Assembly: GCA_031363945.1 (NCBI GenBank)
Contig: JANLVJ010000055.1
Location: 62,001-126,000 of the forward strand
Reading direction: 5' to 3'
Length of the DNA: 64,000 nt
DNA from: JANLVJ01 sp031363945
Lineage (GTDB): Bacteria > Bacteroidota > Bacteroidia > Sphingobacteriales > Sphingobacteriaceae
The notes under the pieces were generated by a model. The model was not told the origin of the DNA. It did no database searches and was given only the letters and a program-made list of their open reading frames with translations. Of this stretch, positions 27,431-37,335 are shown one piece after another. A program made the position numbers and the translations under genes. The first letter of the stretch is position 1. Every line of letters starts with the position of its first letter.

Positions 27431-29401
27431 CTATTTTAAATATTTATCAAACCAGATAATATAGCGTTTAAGAATATCTGTCTGATAGCTGGGAGTGCTT
27501 ATACCATGTGTCTGATCAGGATATAGAATTAATTGTGTTGGAATATTTTGAGATTTTAATGCCATATACATTTGTTCGCTGCCAACAGTAGGCACATTGA
27601 AATCTTTTAGACCTGACATAAATAATACTGGAGTTTTTATTCTATCGGCATGAAAAAATGGATATGACAGGCTGATCCATTTATCCTGGCTCTTCCAGGG
27701 TGGGCCCAGTTCATTATCGTATTGCAAAACATACTGGTCGGCACCGTACATACTTGTTTGTAACGCACTGCTGGCACCAGCAGCTCCAGCTTTAAAGCGT
27801 GAGTCAGAAGCAATAGTATAATCTGTTAAAATGCCCCCATAACTCCAGCCACCAATACCTAAATGTGCTGAATCGGCAATATTCTTCTTTACAAGTTCAT
27901 CAACTGCACCAAGCAAATCTGAGACCTCTTTATTTCCCCAATCGGCGAATATCGCCTTACAATAACCGATACCACGGCCATTACTTCCTCTATAATTTAC
28001 GGCTGCTACTGCGTAACCCGCATTTGAAAGAACCTGACGTGTTTCATCAAATACAAATTCATCCTGGGCCACAGGGCCACCGTGGATAAATACAATTAGG
28101 GGTAATTTTTTTGCATGTGTACTGTCTGGCGTGTAAAGGATGCCTGAGACTGAGGTTCCATCTTTACTTAAAGATCTGAAGCCTTCGACATGCGAAAGTT
28201 GATAGCCATTCAACCAGTCTTGATGATGGGTTAGTTTTCTGGAAATCCCATTTTCTACAGCATATAATTCAGCAGGAATGTATGGGTTGCTGAATGCAAC
28301 TATCCAACTACTGGCTGCAAACGGGAGAATAGCAGAAAAACCATAGTTCCCCCTGTTCAATGTCATAATTTTCTTTGTGTTCATTACGTATTGCGCCAGG
28401 TAAACCTGGCGATCATCAGCAACCAGAAATCCAACAGTTTTACCGTCATTGCTCCAGCATGGTGCCGAAGCTGGCCTGTCTAATTGCTGAGTAATGGTTC
28501 GGTTATTTTGACCGTTTTCATCCATCATACATAAAATGTCCTGATCGTACATCAGGTATTCTGCATCACTGGTTGAACGCAGGTACGCTATATATTTACC
28601 ATCAGGGCTCCATTTAGGCTCATTATCATGCCCTTTCCAGGTAGTTAATTGTTTTACAGCACCGTGAATTTTGGTTTCAATCGTAAAAATATCTGTATTG
28701 GAATTTCTGTCAGGATCTGGACTGATATTGCTTACATAAGCTATTTTACTGCCATCAGGTGACCATGCTGGTGCAGTTTCATCTGTATTGCCTTTCGTTA
28801 AAGTATCAAGACGCTTTGCAGCAAGATCAAAAAGGTATAAATGCTTTTGCAAATGTTGTATATAGCCTTCTATATCCTGTTTAAAATGATAACGATCAAT
28901 AACGACAGGCAAAGGTGTTTTGGGTTCTTTAAGACCCTTGTTTTCGGGATCCTGAATTAGCAAGACTAATCTTTTAGAATCAGGCGACCAGGCATATTCG
29001 CTTAAATCACCTTTTACCGTAGTTAATTTTTTAGCCTCTCCACCCCGACGATCAAGAATCCATACCTGTGAACCTGTTTTTGATTCCCTGGAGGATAAAA
29101 ATGCCAGATATTTACCATCCGGACTCCATTTTGGTAATGATGCAGGATCAGGACCATGTGAGAGTTCAATTGACTGGCTATCTGATGTACTTTGCATGTA
29201 TAAATGAGATACACGCTTGTCTTCAGCAGTATCTACTTCTGAGAGACTATAAGCGACCCATTTATTGTCTGGAGAAATTGATGCCTCACTAAGATTCTTT
29301 ATTTTAAGGAAATCGGCAGGTTTAAATATTTTTTTTACTCCCTGACCGAATAATACTACTGAAATAGTACATGTTATCAGCACTAGAAAACTCTTTTTCA
29401 T
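27431..29401 (-). CDS. S9 family prolyl oligopeptidase-type peptidase
   Basis: This 656-residue protein has a signal peptide (MKKSFLVLITCTISVVLFGQ). A beta-propeller of PD40-type repeats (SPDGKYLAF, SPDGSKIAYVS, SPDGKYIAYLR) comes first and a C-terminal alpha/beta hydrolase follows. The catalytic triad is visible: Ser in GGWSYGG (about residue 519), Asp in GLKDFNVP (about 600) and His in DQTHGI (about 632). S9 enzymes cleave short peptides, often after Pro or as acyl- or dipeptidyl-peptidases, in the periplasm. It is the last gene of a same-strand series AraC, SusC, SusD, peptidase, 110 bases after SusD, which suggests that the importer and this enzyme act on the same peptide substrate. Confidence 0.93.
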   Translation of the reverse strand: MKKSFLVLITCTISVVLFGQGVKKIFKPADFLKIKNLSEASISPDNKWVAYSLSEVDTAEDKRVSHLYMQSTSDSQSIELSHGPDPASLPKWSPDGKYLAFLSSRESKTGSQVWILDRRGGEAKKLTTVKGDLSEYAWSPDSKRLVLLIQDPENKGLKEPKTPLPVVIDRYHFKQDIEGYIQHLQKHLYLFDLAAKRLDTLTKGNTDETAPAWSPDGSKIAYVSNISPDPDRNSNTDIFTIETKIHGAVKQLTTWKGHDNEPKWSPDGKYIAYLRSTSDAEYLMYDQDILCMMDENGQNNRTITQQLDRPASAPCWSNDGKTVGFLVADDRQVYLAQYVMNTKKIMTLNRGNYGFSAILPFAASSWIVAFSNPYIPAELYAVENGISRKLTHHQDWLNGYQLSHVEGFRSLSKDGTSVSGILYTPDSTHAKKLPLIVFIHGGPVAQDEFVFDETRQVLSNAGYAVAAVNYRGSNGRGIGYCKAIFADWGNKEVSDLLGAVDELVKKNIADSAHLGIGGWSYGGILTDYTIASDSRFKAGAAGASSALQTSMYGADQYVLQYDNELGPPWKSQDKWISLSYPFFHADRIKTPVLFMSGLKDFNVPTVGSEQMYMALKSQNIPTQLILYPDQTHGISTPSYQTDILKRYIIWFDKYLK

Positions 29402-29453
29402 AATTAGTTTGATTGGCAGGATAAATAAATGATGAAATTCTATTAAACCAAAG

Positions 29454-29482
29454 AGCCGGAAAATCTATTCCGGCCGGCTTCT
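29454..29482 (-). terminator. Hairpin between susD-like gene and S9 peptidase gene
   Basis: On the reverse strand AGCCGG and CCGGCT pair around a 14-base loop, with a second CCGG able to compete. Only a short T-tract follows, so it may be a weak terminator or mRNA-stability element that lowers peptidase expression relative to the receptor genes. Confidence 0.4.
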
Positions 29483-29511
29483 TGATTATGTTAAAAATAA
29501 ATAGTCCCTAT

Positions 29512-30885
29512 TTAATATCCAGGGTTTTGGATAAGTTTTGGATTCGCATTGATATCCTGTAAGGGTATTGGGAAAACCAGTTTAGGAGAGGAATAAGATA
29601 GGGGAGTGATATTCTGCCCCAATCTTTTAGCATCGTGAAAAAATAGGCCGCCCTCAAACGTTAACTCATGCCTTCTTTCAGTAAGAACATTAGCAACAGT
29701 TGCTACCAAAAGAGGGGAAATCCCAGCCCTTTTCCTGATTATATTAATATCATTAAGGGGCAGGTCGCCAATGGCCGAACCTGCTGACAGCTGTAAGTTT
29801 GACTCTGCTCGAATCAGGTACAATTCTGCCAGACGCACTATATGAACATTGCCATAATTATTATCGAATTTGTCACAGCGTAATATATTTCCACTATCAT
29901 GGATATATATATTTAACCGGGTGTCTCCTGTTTCGAATTCATGGGCAAAAGTATCCTGAACTACGATATCGCCACGGCCTGCAAAATCAGCAGAACCGTA
30001 AAACGTATGCAGGTAATTATTCCCCAGTTGATTGGTAACCTGGAAGGCAAATATATCTTCCGGGGTATTATCAACATGCACCGCTATCCCGCCTGGATAT
30101 GGAAATTCGTCGGTGTAATTCGCGTTTAGTGAATAGATTCCTGAGCCTATTACTTTGGTTGCTTCGCTTGCAGCATTGGCGAAATCGCCTTTCTGTAAAT
30201 ACAGGCGTGCTAAAAGGGCCGATGCAGCATAACTGCTGGCGTAGAAATTGTTTTTTAATGGCAGTTCGTTTTCTGCAATTGTCAAATCAGTAATTGACTG
30301 CTGGTAGCCTTGAGCAACTGTTGCACGTACAACATAAGAGCCCGAATTAATATCAACTGTCGGAGTGAGCACGATTGGAACACCAAGGTTTTTTGTTGGG
30401 TCGCCATCATTCCATGATCTTCCAAACAACCTGACAAGGTCAAAATAAACCATTCCTCTTAAAAATCTGGCTTCCCCAGCTGTGCGGCTACTGTCAGCAG
30501 GAGCTACTTTTTTGATATTTGCCAGTACATTGTTTGCCTGATTTATAACTTGATATGCCCCGGCCCAAAGGCCATTAATGAAGCCATTATCATTTGGAAT
30601 AGTTTGACCCACCAGCTGTGTTAGTCCTTGATATGTTCCCTGCCAGTTGATAACAGTTTGAGTCGCCATTAAGTCTGGATACAGGTAGGCACCACCACCG
30701 TAAACATCACTTAATCCAGCACGATTATAAGCACCTACCAATGTTATTTGAACATCAGCTGCAGTTTGAATTGCTTGACTTTGCTGAATTTGCTGATAGG
30801 GTTGCTGGTTAAGCTGCTTATTACAGGCTCCCAGAATCAGAAATATGCTTATTGTGTAAAAGTATTTATTAGTCAGTAATTTCAT
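29512..30885 (-). CDS. SusD/RagB family nutrient-binding outer membrane lipoprotein
   Basis: The 457-residue lipoprotein has a lipobox (LILGACNK, Cys at about residue 21) and the SusD helical scaffold. Signs include an early AGLSDVYGGGAYLYPDLMA, then ANNVLANIKKVAPADSSRTAGEARFLRGM and the C-terminal ELTFEGGLFFHDAKRLG (family motif RxxELxxEGxRxxDxxR). SusD proteins sit on the cell surface, capture glycans or peptides and lid the SusC channel. The gene lies 14 bases after susC. The protein is shorter than many glycan-binding SusDs (about 500-600 residues), in keeping with smaller-ligand RagB-like members. The downstream S9 peptidase favours a peptide ligand. Confidence 0.93.
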   Translation of the reverse strand: MKLLTNKYFYTISIFLILGACNKQLNQQPYQQIQQSQAIQTAADVQITLVGAYNRAGLSDVYGGGAYLYPDLMATQTVINWQGTYQGLTQLVGQTIPNDNGFINGLWAGAYQVINQANNVLANIKKVAPADSSRTAGEARFLRGMVYFDLVRLFGRSWNDGDPTKNLGVPIVLTPTVDINSGSYVVRATVAQGYQQSITDLTIAENELPLKNNFYASSYAASALLARLYLQKGDFANAASEATKVIGSGIYSLNANYTDEFPYPGGIAVHVDNTPEDIFAFQVTNQLGNNYLHTFYGSADFAGRGDIVVQDTFAHEFETGDTRLNIYIHDSGNILRCDKFDNNYGNVHIVRLAELYLIRAESNLQLSAGSAIGDLPLNDINIIRKRAGISPLLVATVANVLTERRHELTFEGGLFFHDAKRLGQNITPLSYSSPKLVFPIPLQDINANPKLIQNPGY

Positions 30886-30899
30886 GTCTATACGGTGAG

Positions 30900-33800
30900 T
30901 TACAATCCAAGTCTTAATCCAAAAGTAATTGTTCGGGGTTGAGGGGCTGAGTAAAAGTCAGTACCTAAATTAATATTACTGGTTTCGCCGGCGTTAATGG
31001 TGCTTGTGTAAAAATCAGCGTTTACTTCTGGATCCCAGCCTTTGTATTTGGTAATTAAAAATAGATTATAGGCATTTACAAACAGTCTTAAGCGGTCAAT
31101 CTTGAATTTAGCCAGTAATTCTTTTGGAAAACTATAACCAAACGATAAGGTTTTTAACCGGATGTAAGAGCCATCAGAAAGGTATCGGCTTGATGGATTA
31201 GTTCCGTTTCCATAGAACATTCTAGGCTCAGGAATATTTGTTTTATCACCTGGCTTATTCCAATATCCCATTTGATCGATTGTCTGGTTGTCAAGACCAT
31301 TTCCAGCTGAAGTGCTCATATATTGGCCACCACCATTATAAATTTTATTGCCGAAGGCACCATAAAATGTAAAGGAAAGATCAAAACCTTTAAAAGAAAA
31401 ATTATTGGTAAAACCGCTTGTAAGTTTAGGTGTAGGATTACCTAGTGGCACATTTTGGGCTGCATTATAATCAGCAGTGGTACCTCGGTTTATTGTTCCG
31501 TTTGTATTCTTTGTATTCAAAAAATAGAGGGCATCACCATTATCTGGATTCACACCTGCATATTCACGGCCATAAAATACACCTACCGGTTGTCCTTCAA
31601 TCACCCGGTTAAGATCAGCTCCATCATTAATAATTTGGCCGGCCACAAAGGTTACTTTGTTTTTATTATATGCCATATTGAAATTAGTACTCCATCTGAA
31701 TTTTCCAACTAAATTTTCAGATGAGAGTGTTAGTTCAATTCCCTTATTTGTTAATTTACCCAGGTTTTGTAATTGAGAACTTATACCAAGTGTCTGGGGT
31801 ATATTTACATTAAGTAAAAGATCCCTGGTGTTCTTACTATAAATATCTAAACCACCAGAAAGCCGGTTATTGAAAAAAGCCCAGTCGAGTCCAAGATCAG
31901 ACTGTATGGTCTTTTCCCATTTTAAATTTGGATTTGCTAATTGTGAAAATCGTTGACCGCCAACACCATTATAACCTGCATCTCCTGAATATAGGCCCAG
32001 AGATCCATAGTCGCTGATTGCGTTATTACCAGTTAAACCATAGCTGGCTCTGATTTTTAACAGGTTCAATGTTTGTGATTCCTTCAGAAATTTCTCTTCT
32101 GTCAGAATCCAGCCAACTGAGGCAGCCGGAAAAACACCATATCTGTTATTTGTGCCAAAATTAGAAGAACCGTCTGACCGTGCACTAACCTGCAACAGAT
32201 ATTTGCCTTTGTATGCATAATTAGCCTTCGCAAAATAGGAGTTCAATGTTAGCTGTGATTGGGAAGATAATCCTCCTGATTTTACCGCAGCCGAAGAAAT
32301 TTCTTTGTACGAGTCTGACGGAAACTGCTGCCCCTGTATATCGTTTTTTGATAGATTTCTGAATTCATAACTCGTACCTGCTGTAATATCAAGAGCGTTA
32401 TCTTTGCCTAAATCATTTTTATAGGTAAGAAAATTATTAATTGTATAGTGCACATCAGTCGCATTTGAATTTTCACCCTGACCATGAGGTGTTCCAGAGT
32501 TTCTGGCAGTGAGGCTATTTGCGTAACTATCTTCATTCTGATTGCTCTGATCAATACCAAACTCAGTATGAAATGTCAGTTTTTTAACTATTTCCCAATT
32601 AGCAAAAACATTACCCAGAGTTCTGAAAGTTTTCGTGTGATAATATGCATTTCTTGTACCAATTAAGGGGTTATAGTACAGAGGGAAATTACCGCTTAGT
32701 CCGGGTGGCGTTCCGCTTATTAAATTAGTTCTTGGATCAATTACGGGTGTAATTGGTGACAAGGCAACAATTTGAAGATTACTTGAAAAAGCATTGTCAT
32801 TGCTCAAACGCTTATTATAAGTATGAGCAAAATTCATATTTATTCCAACATCCAGATTTTTGAAAATTTTTGAGTCAACATTAACCCTGCCACTATAACG
32901 TTCAAAAGCATTTCCTTTTAAAATACCATCTTGATTAAGTACCTGGCCACCAATATAATACGTCGTCTTTTCAGTACCTCCGGAAAAGTTCAGGTCATAC
33001 ATTTGCTGTGGGGCAGGTTGAAATGCCTGTTTATCCCAATTTGTATTGTATTTACTCCAATTGGTATTTCCTGCGGCAAGATTGGTAAACTGATTTTCAA
33101 TATATGTCTGACTATTTAGCTGGGCCGCTGCAAGAGTCGGTTGATACCCATTCTTAAAATCTTGAGTAGCTGCACCCTGGGCAGCACGTTCTTCAAGCTG
33201 CAACCACTGCGTTGAATTTAAAAACTGCCTGTGTCTTGAAGGCTCACTGAAACCGTACTGAGCATTAAAACTAATTTTGCTGGTACCCGCTTTACCTTTT
33301 TTAGTAGTTATTAATATAACGCCATTAGAAGCCCGGGAACCATAAATTGCCGTGGCAGATGCATCCTTTAAAATATCATATGATTCGATATCATTAAAAT
33401 TAATGTCTGCTAATGGATCCGTTGGGGCTCCATTATTTGAAAGATTATCATTATTGATGACAATTCCATCAATAATAATTAAGGGCTGATTACTGCCAGC
33501 AATGGAAGATGAGCCACGGATGCTGATTTTAATTGCCTGCCCGAGTTTCCCGTTGCCAGCCTGGATATTTACCCCTGGACTGATTCCTTGTAATCCCTGT
33601 TCAAACGTAGTAACAGGCCTGCCTTCAATTTCTTTACCTGAAATTGTAGCAATTGCCCCAGTAATATTGGCGCGTTTTTGTGTTCCATAGCCAACAATAA
33701 CAACTTCCGTAAGTTGCTTAAGTTCAGGTGTCATCTGAATATTTACCGTAGAGCCGGTAATATTTGCTTCCTTTAGAGTATAACCAATATACTTAAAGAC

Positions 33801-34016
33801 CAGGAATCTGGTACCTGCAGGCACAGATAAGCGATAATTGCCATTTAGATCTGTTTGAACACCAACTGAGACGTTTCCTTTGGCAACAACATTAACCCCT
33901 GTTATAGGAGATCCGTCTTTTTGATCTGTGACCTTACCAGTTATCATGCTATTTTGTGCAAAAGAGAGCGATAAACTGAAAAGAACCAAAAAAAGACAAA
34001 GTAAAATTTTCTTCAT
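30900..34016 (-). CDS. SusC/RagA family TonB-dependent outer membrane receptor
   Basis: The 1038-residue protein has a signal peptide ending at SLSFAQ, a carboxypeptidase-regulatory-like domain (GKVTDQKDGSPITGVNVV, about residues 27-44), and the SusC signature VVIVGYGTQKRANITGAI at about residues 105-122. A plug domain (TAIYGSRASNGVILITTKKG, about 225-244) and a 22-strand barrel ending in ITFGLRLGL follow. It imports ligand across the outer membrane using TonB energy. Its partner SusD is directly downstream and an AraC-type regulator gene is upstream on the same strand. No glycoside hydrolase is adjacent, unlike classical polysaccharide loci. Confidence 0.95.
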   Translation of the reverse strand: MKKILLCLFLVLFSLSLSFAQNSMITGKVTDQKDGSPITGVNVVAKGNVSVGVQTDLNGNYRLSVPAGTRFLVFKYIGYTLKEANITGSTVNIQMTPELKQLTEVVIVGYGTQKRANITGAIATISGKEIEGRPVTTFEQGLQGISPGVNIQAGNGKLGQAIKISIRGSSSIAGSNQPLIIIDGIVINNDNLSNNGAPTDPLADINFNDIESYDILKDASATAIYGSRASNGVILITTKKGKAGTSKISFNAQYGFSEPSRHRQFLNSTQWLQLEERAAQGAATQDFKNGYQPTLAAAQLNSQTYIENQFTNLAAGNTNWSKYNTNWDKQAFQPAPQQMYDLNFSGGTEKTTYYIGGQVLNQDGILKGNAFERYSGRVNVDSKIFKNLDVGINMNFAHTYNKRLSNDNAFSSNLQIVALSPITPVIDPRTNLISGTPPGLSGNFPLYYNPLIGTRNAYYHTKTFRTLGNVFANWEIVKKLTFHTEFGIDQSNQNEDSYANSLTARNSGTPHGQGENSNATDVHYTINNFLTYKNDLGKDNALDITAGTSYEFRNLSKNDIQGQQFPSDSYKEISSAAVKSGGLSSQSQLTLNSYFAKANYAYKGKYLLQVSARSDGSSNFGTNNRYGVFPAASVGWILTEEKFLKESQTLNLLKIRASYGLTGNNAISDYGSLGLYSGDAGYNGVGGQRFSQLANPNLKWEKTIQSDLGLDWAFFNNRLSGGLDIYSKNTRDLLLNVNIPQTLGISSQLQNLGKLTNKGIELTLSSENLVGKFRWSTNFNMAYNKNKVTFVAGQIINDGADLNRVIEGQPVGVFYGREYAGVNPDNGDALYFLNTKNTNGTINRGTTADYNAAQNVPLGNPTPKLTSGFTNNFSFKGFDLSFTFYGAFGNKIYNGGGQYMSTSAGNGLDNQTIDQMGYWNKPGDKTNIPEPRMFYGNGTNPSSRYLSDGSYIRLKTLSFGYSFPKELLAKFKIDRLRLFVNAYNLFLITKYKGWDPEVNADFYTSTINAGETSNINLGTDFYSAPQPRTITFGLRLGL

Positions 34017-34397
34017 ATCGTTTACAATGTTAGTTAATGTAATAATAATGAAAATAATTGTTTAATAATATATCCGTTAAGAAATTCTTATATGATTTAT
34101 CCAACGATGTAGAAGATAGGAAGGTAATTATGGAATAACTTGACAGAATTAATAATAAATTGTTGATAATTTAATAATAAATAAAAAATTACTTCATTAT
34201 TTAATGCTCATTATATATTGATCAGGTAATTTAGAAAAACATAGCCTTACTTTCTATCAGAAATTAGGTTGTAATTTGTTTAGCTCATAATACACTTAAA
34301 GTTACTCATAGCTCAAATGACCTGGCTAAAAATATGAAGCTATTTGTCCTATAATTAATATTATGTTAAATAGAATAGTGGAAGGTTCATTTTTTCT
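34017..34397. other. AT-rich upstream region of susC-like gene
   Basis: No gene is found. The stretch is very AT-rich near the susC start (repeated AATAAT tracts) and likely carries the receptor operon promoter and regulator sites, but no dyad or direct repeat stands out. Confidence 0.55.
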
Positions 34398-35282
34398 TTA
34401 ACTATCACCTAGTTCTTTATTTCTCCCTATTGATGGGCTTAACCCAAAGCGTTGTTTAAATGATCTGCTAAAGTGAGCTAGTGATTCAAAACCGCTATCA
34501 GAGGAAATATCACTTATTGCTTTTTTCGAATGATTATATAAAAGCGCCTGAGCATGTAATAAACGTTTTTCCAATAACCATTTACCGGGAGTTGTTTTGA
34601 ATATTGCTTCAAAATCTCTTTTAAATGCGGAAATGCTACGATTGCTTAATGCCGCAAATTGTTCAATTTTAAGGTTATAGCAGTAATTTTCATTCATGAT
34701 TCTCTCCAGAGCTACTTTAACAGGCTCATTTAATAGTGAGCAAAAATAGGATAACAGCTCTCCATTTCCTGTATTATCTGCTATTGTCAGGATAAGTTCT
34801 TTAAACTTTAATTCTAGTAGAAGTTGGCCGGGCTCTTTAGTCTCGCTAAAATAAGAAGCCATCGAAATAAAGAAACCTGCCAGTGTCTCACTTGCCTTTA
34901 AGGCAATTACCTGCCTGATTCCGGTTTGTTTAACGGGGAACGTAAATTTTTTGCCTAGTGTCTGACAGATAAAATCATCAGTTATAAAAAATAAAACAAG
35001 ACAAAAGCCTATATCAAAAAATTGCTCGAGAACAAAGGCACCTTTTTTAACGAATATGCAATCGCCTGTGTTAATGTCATAAGAACCTTCGGTAGTATGC
35101 CATATTTTTCTCCCTTCTACTACATAAAAAAGATAATTGTATTGGCTCCAAAGAGATGAAAATTTATTTTTCATCAGGCGGGCTTCTACCGGACAACTAA
35201 ATACGGTGATCAGCGAATTGTTGCAGTTAAACTGCCTGTAATAATTGGGGTGCTGCAGTATACTCTCATATAGATTGATCAT
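34398..35282 (-). CDS. AraC family transcriptional regulator
   Basis: The 294-residue protein has an N-terminal cupin-like sensing part (TTEGSYDINTGDCIFVKKGA, about residues 64-83) and a C-terminal double helix-turn-helix: LKIEQFAALSNRSISAFKRD then ISDISSDSGFESLAHFSRSF, ending FKQRFGLSPS. Such proteins activate transcription on sensing a small molecule. It lies upstream of the SusC/SusD/S9 genes on the same strand and diverges from a methyltransferase gene with a 150-base gap; either could be its target. The N-terminal domain resembles uncharacterised Bacteroidota regulators, so the effector is unknown. Confidence 0.9.
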   Translation of the reverse strand: MINLYESILQHPNYYRQFNCNNSLITVFSCPVEARLMKNKFSSLWSQYNYLFYVVEGRKIWHTTEGSYDINTGDCIFVKKGAFVLEQFFDIGFCLVLFFITDDFICQTLGKKFTFPVKQTGIRQVIALKASETLAGFFISMASYFSETKEPGQLLLELKFKELILTIADNTGNGELLSYFCSLLNEPVKVALERIMNENYCYNLKIEQFAALSNRSISAFKRDFEAIFKTTPGKWLLEKRLLHAQALLYNHSKKAISDISSDSGFESLAHFSRSFKQRFGLSPSIGRNKELGDS

Positions 35283-35432
35283 ACCATTTCCAATGCTAAA
35301 GCATAAATATTTTGGACTTTTTAGTCATAATTCTGAACATTACAGACAAACGGTTAGATTCTCAAGTTCCTAATTTTAAGGTAATTAAAATTAATAAACT
35401 AAACAACTAGTTAAAAATTTAATTCCAAGAAA

Positions 35433-36245
35433 ATGAATCCAAATAAAGAACTATGGGAAAAGGGTGATTTCACCCAAATTGCAGCAACCATGCGTAAAAG
35501 CGGTGAAGACCTGGTTGGTAAATTATTTGTAACCAAAGGGTTAAAGGTACTTGACCTGGGTTGCGGTGATGGTACAACGGCAATACCTGCAGCCAGACTT
35601 GGTGCAATTGTTTCAGGAGTTGATATCTCTTCAAATCTGGTGAAAGCTGGAAATATCCGGGCAAATGCCGAAGGCCTGACTCAATGTGTTTTTAGTGAGG
35701 GTGATGCATCTGATCTTCATGCGCTAAAAAATGATTCATTTGACCTGGTAGTCAGCATTTTTGGGGCTATGTTTGCCCCAAGACCTTTTGATGTAGCAAA
35801 AGAAATGGTGCGTGTTACCGTTCCTGGCGGTAGAATTGTTATGGGCAACTGGATACCTGGAGACCCAACATTGGTGGCCCAAATACTTAAAATTAGTTCT
35901 GCCTATATGCCTCCCCCACCTGAAAACTTTTTAAGTCCGATGCTATGGGGTATCGAGGCAAACGTTATTGAACGCTTTACAAAAGCAGGCATAACAAAAG
36001 AAAATATTTCTTTCACGAAAGAAACGTTCAGTTTTGAAACTGATTATAGTACTGATGAGTATGTAAAGGTCTTTAAAAATTTTTACGGTCCTACTATGAA
36101 TGCTTTTGAAGCTGCAGGAAAAAATAATAAAAGCCAGGAATTACAGCAGGAACTAGAAAAATTGTTTCGTAGTCAGAATTTACAGAATTCTGGAATGACT
36201 GCCCATATAAATGCAAATTTTTTAATGGTTCAGGTTATTAAATAA
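35433..36245 (+). CDS. Class I SAM-dependent methyltransferase
   Basis: The 270-residue protein shows methyltransferase motif I, LKVLDLGCGDGTTAIPAA (about residues 36-53), the acidic end of beta 2 in GVDIS, and VVSIFGAMFAPRPFDVAKEM for motifs IV-V. It is close to the UbiE/Methyltransf_11 type that acts on small molecules. The substrate is not predictable. ArsM-type cysteines are not present, so this does not look like the missing arsenite methyltransferase of the ArsS cluster. It is divergent from the AraC gene, a layout often seen when the regulator controls its neighbour. Confidence 0.88.
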   Translation: MNPNKELWEKGDFTQIAATMRKSGEDLVGKLFVTKGLKVLDLGCGDGTTAIPAARLGAIVSGVDISSNLVKAGNIRANAEGLTQCVFSEGDASDLHALKNDSFDLVVSIFGAMFAPRPFDVAKEMVRVTVPGGRIVMGNWIPGDPTLVAQILKISSAYMPPPPENFLSPMLWGIEANVIERFTKAGITKENISFTKETFSFETDYSTDEYVKVFKNFYGPTMNAFEAAGKNNKSQELQQELEKLFRSQNLQNSGMTAHINANFLMVQVIK

Positions 36246-36583
36246 AAGTCTGAATTTTTGGTTTTCAATTTGGGTAACCTATATGGTAGCTAATCTTGCT
36301 TAAAAGGCATTTTAGAAATGTGAGAAACTGTTTCTACGTTCATAAATTTCTTCAGTTGTAAAGAGTATGCTTACAATACTACGGGCTATTAGAAGCATGA
36401 AACTTCTAATAGCCGTTTTTTTATGTTTTTAAATTGAAGTTAAAACACGGTATTAATCAGTAAAATAAATGTAGAAATTTATGGTAGATCACCTGGAAAG
36501 AAATTACGCCGAAAGTTCAGTTAAATATTTAAATTTTAAAACCAGGGTTAGTATTGAATTAATTTTAAACAATCGCAGCCCTA
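36246..36583. other. Intergenic region with a terminator, no gene
   Basis: After the methyltransferase there is no reading frame. A strong terminator sits 140 bases downstream of the stop codon (listed separately), and the remaining 160 bases before the DoxX-like gene should hold its promoter. Confidence 0.6.
36384..36422 (+). terminator. Rho-independent terminator
   Basis: GGCTATTAGAAG (36384-36395) and CTTCTAATAGCC (36403-36414) form a perfect 12-bp stem with a 7-base loop, followed by G and a run of T residues. It is placed to end the methyltransferase transcript. Confidence 0.9.
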
Positions 36584-36973
36584 ATGCTCAGCACAAAAAT
36601 TGTTTATTGGATTTCTACGATTATGGTTAGTGCAATGATGATATACTCGTCCTACGGCTATTTTTACAGCCCGATTGAAGGAAAATTATTTGCTCATCTT
36701 GGATTTCCCACGTATTTCAGAATTGAACTAGCAATTGCAAAATTGATTGGTGTACTATTGCTTCTTGCACCAATAACAGGCAGAGTAAAAGAATGGACCT
36801 ATGCAGGGTTTTCGTATATTTTTGTATCAGCCATAATTGCTCATGCGGTCACTGATATACCCTTGTCTTATCATTTGTCACCAATATTATTTTGTATGCT
36901 TCTGCTAGTTTCCTACATAACCTACCGACGTTACCATATCAGTAGATCCGTAGCAGGTAGTATTAACACATAA
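36584..36973 (+). CDS. DoxX-like small membrane protein
   Basis: This 129-residue protein has four predicted membrane helices (about residues 5-27, 45-65, 70-90 and 95-115). The segment YFRIELAIAKLIGVLLLLAP matches the DoxX-like family pattern (helix 2 with a conserved Lys and Pro after). Members are membrane proteins of unclear function, some linked to quinone or thiosulfate metabolism or to thiol stress. No operon partner is evident: the preceding gene is terminated and the following one is on the opposite strand. Confidence 0.82.
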   Translation: MLSTKIVYWISTIMVSAMMIYSSYGYFYSPIEGKLFAHLGFPTYFRIELAIAKLIGVLLLLAPITGRVKEWTYAGFSYIFVSAIIAHAVTDIPLSYHLSPILFCMLLLVSYITYRRYHISRSVAGSINT

Positions 36974-37143
36974 ACCTTGCAATGTCGGGCTGATTTTCAG
37001 TTCCTTAATACCAGATATGTTAATTCTCTTCATCCAAGGATCATACAATAGACTTATTGTTGAATAGTTGAATGGCACAAGAAAGGCCAAATTAATTGGC
37101 CTCTAAGTATAGTTTAGACGAGAAAATATAATTTTTTATTTTG

Positions 37144-37335
37144 TCAACCAGCAAGATTAGTTTCAGTTAATAAAAAATGAGCAAACTCGCGTTCGGCAAC
37201 TGAAAGTGCTGGTTGTTCAAGTAATTTTCTTAATTGGATTGCAATTTCTACAGGATTATTTTTCGTATTGATTGAAAATTTCTTAAAAAATGTTTTCGGT
37301 GATGTGAGCATTCTGTTTCCAGGTTTACTTTCCAT
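37144..37335 (-). CDS. Small hypothetical protein
   Basis: An ATG-started frame of 63 codons encodes a hydrophilic, basic N-terminus (TSPKTFFKKFSI) and a helical second half (VEIAIQLRKLLEQPALSVAE). No family is recognised. In favour of it are the ATG, amphipathic helix pattern and lack of overlap with any other gene. Against it are its size and the lack of a visible promoter. It lies on the opposite strand to its neighbours. Confidence 0.4.
   Translation of the reverse strand: MESKPGNRMLTSPKTFFKKFSINTKNNPVEIAIQLRKLLEQPALSVAEREFAHFLLTETNLAG

Noticed and set aside
35433..36245. Methyltransferase as the ArsM partner of ArsS
   Set aside because: It lies 14.5 kb from arsS and lacks the conserved cysteines expected of arsenite methyltransferases.
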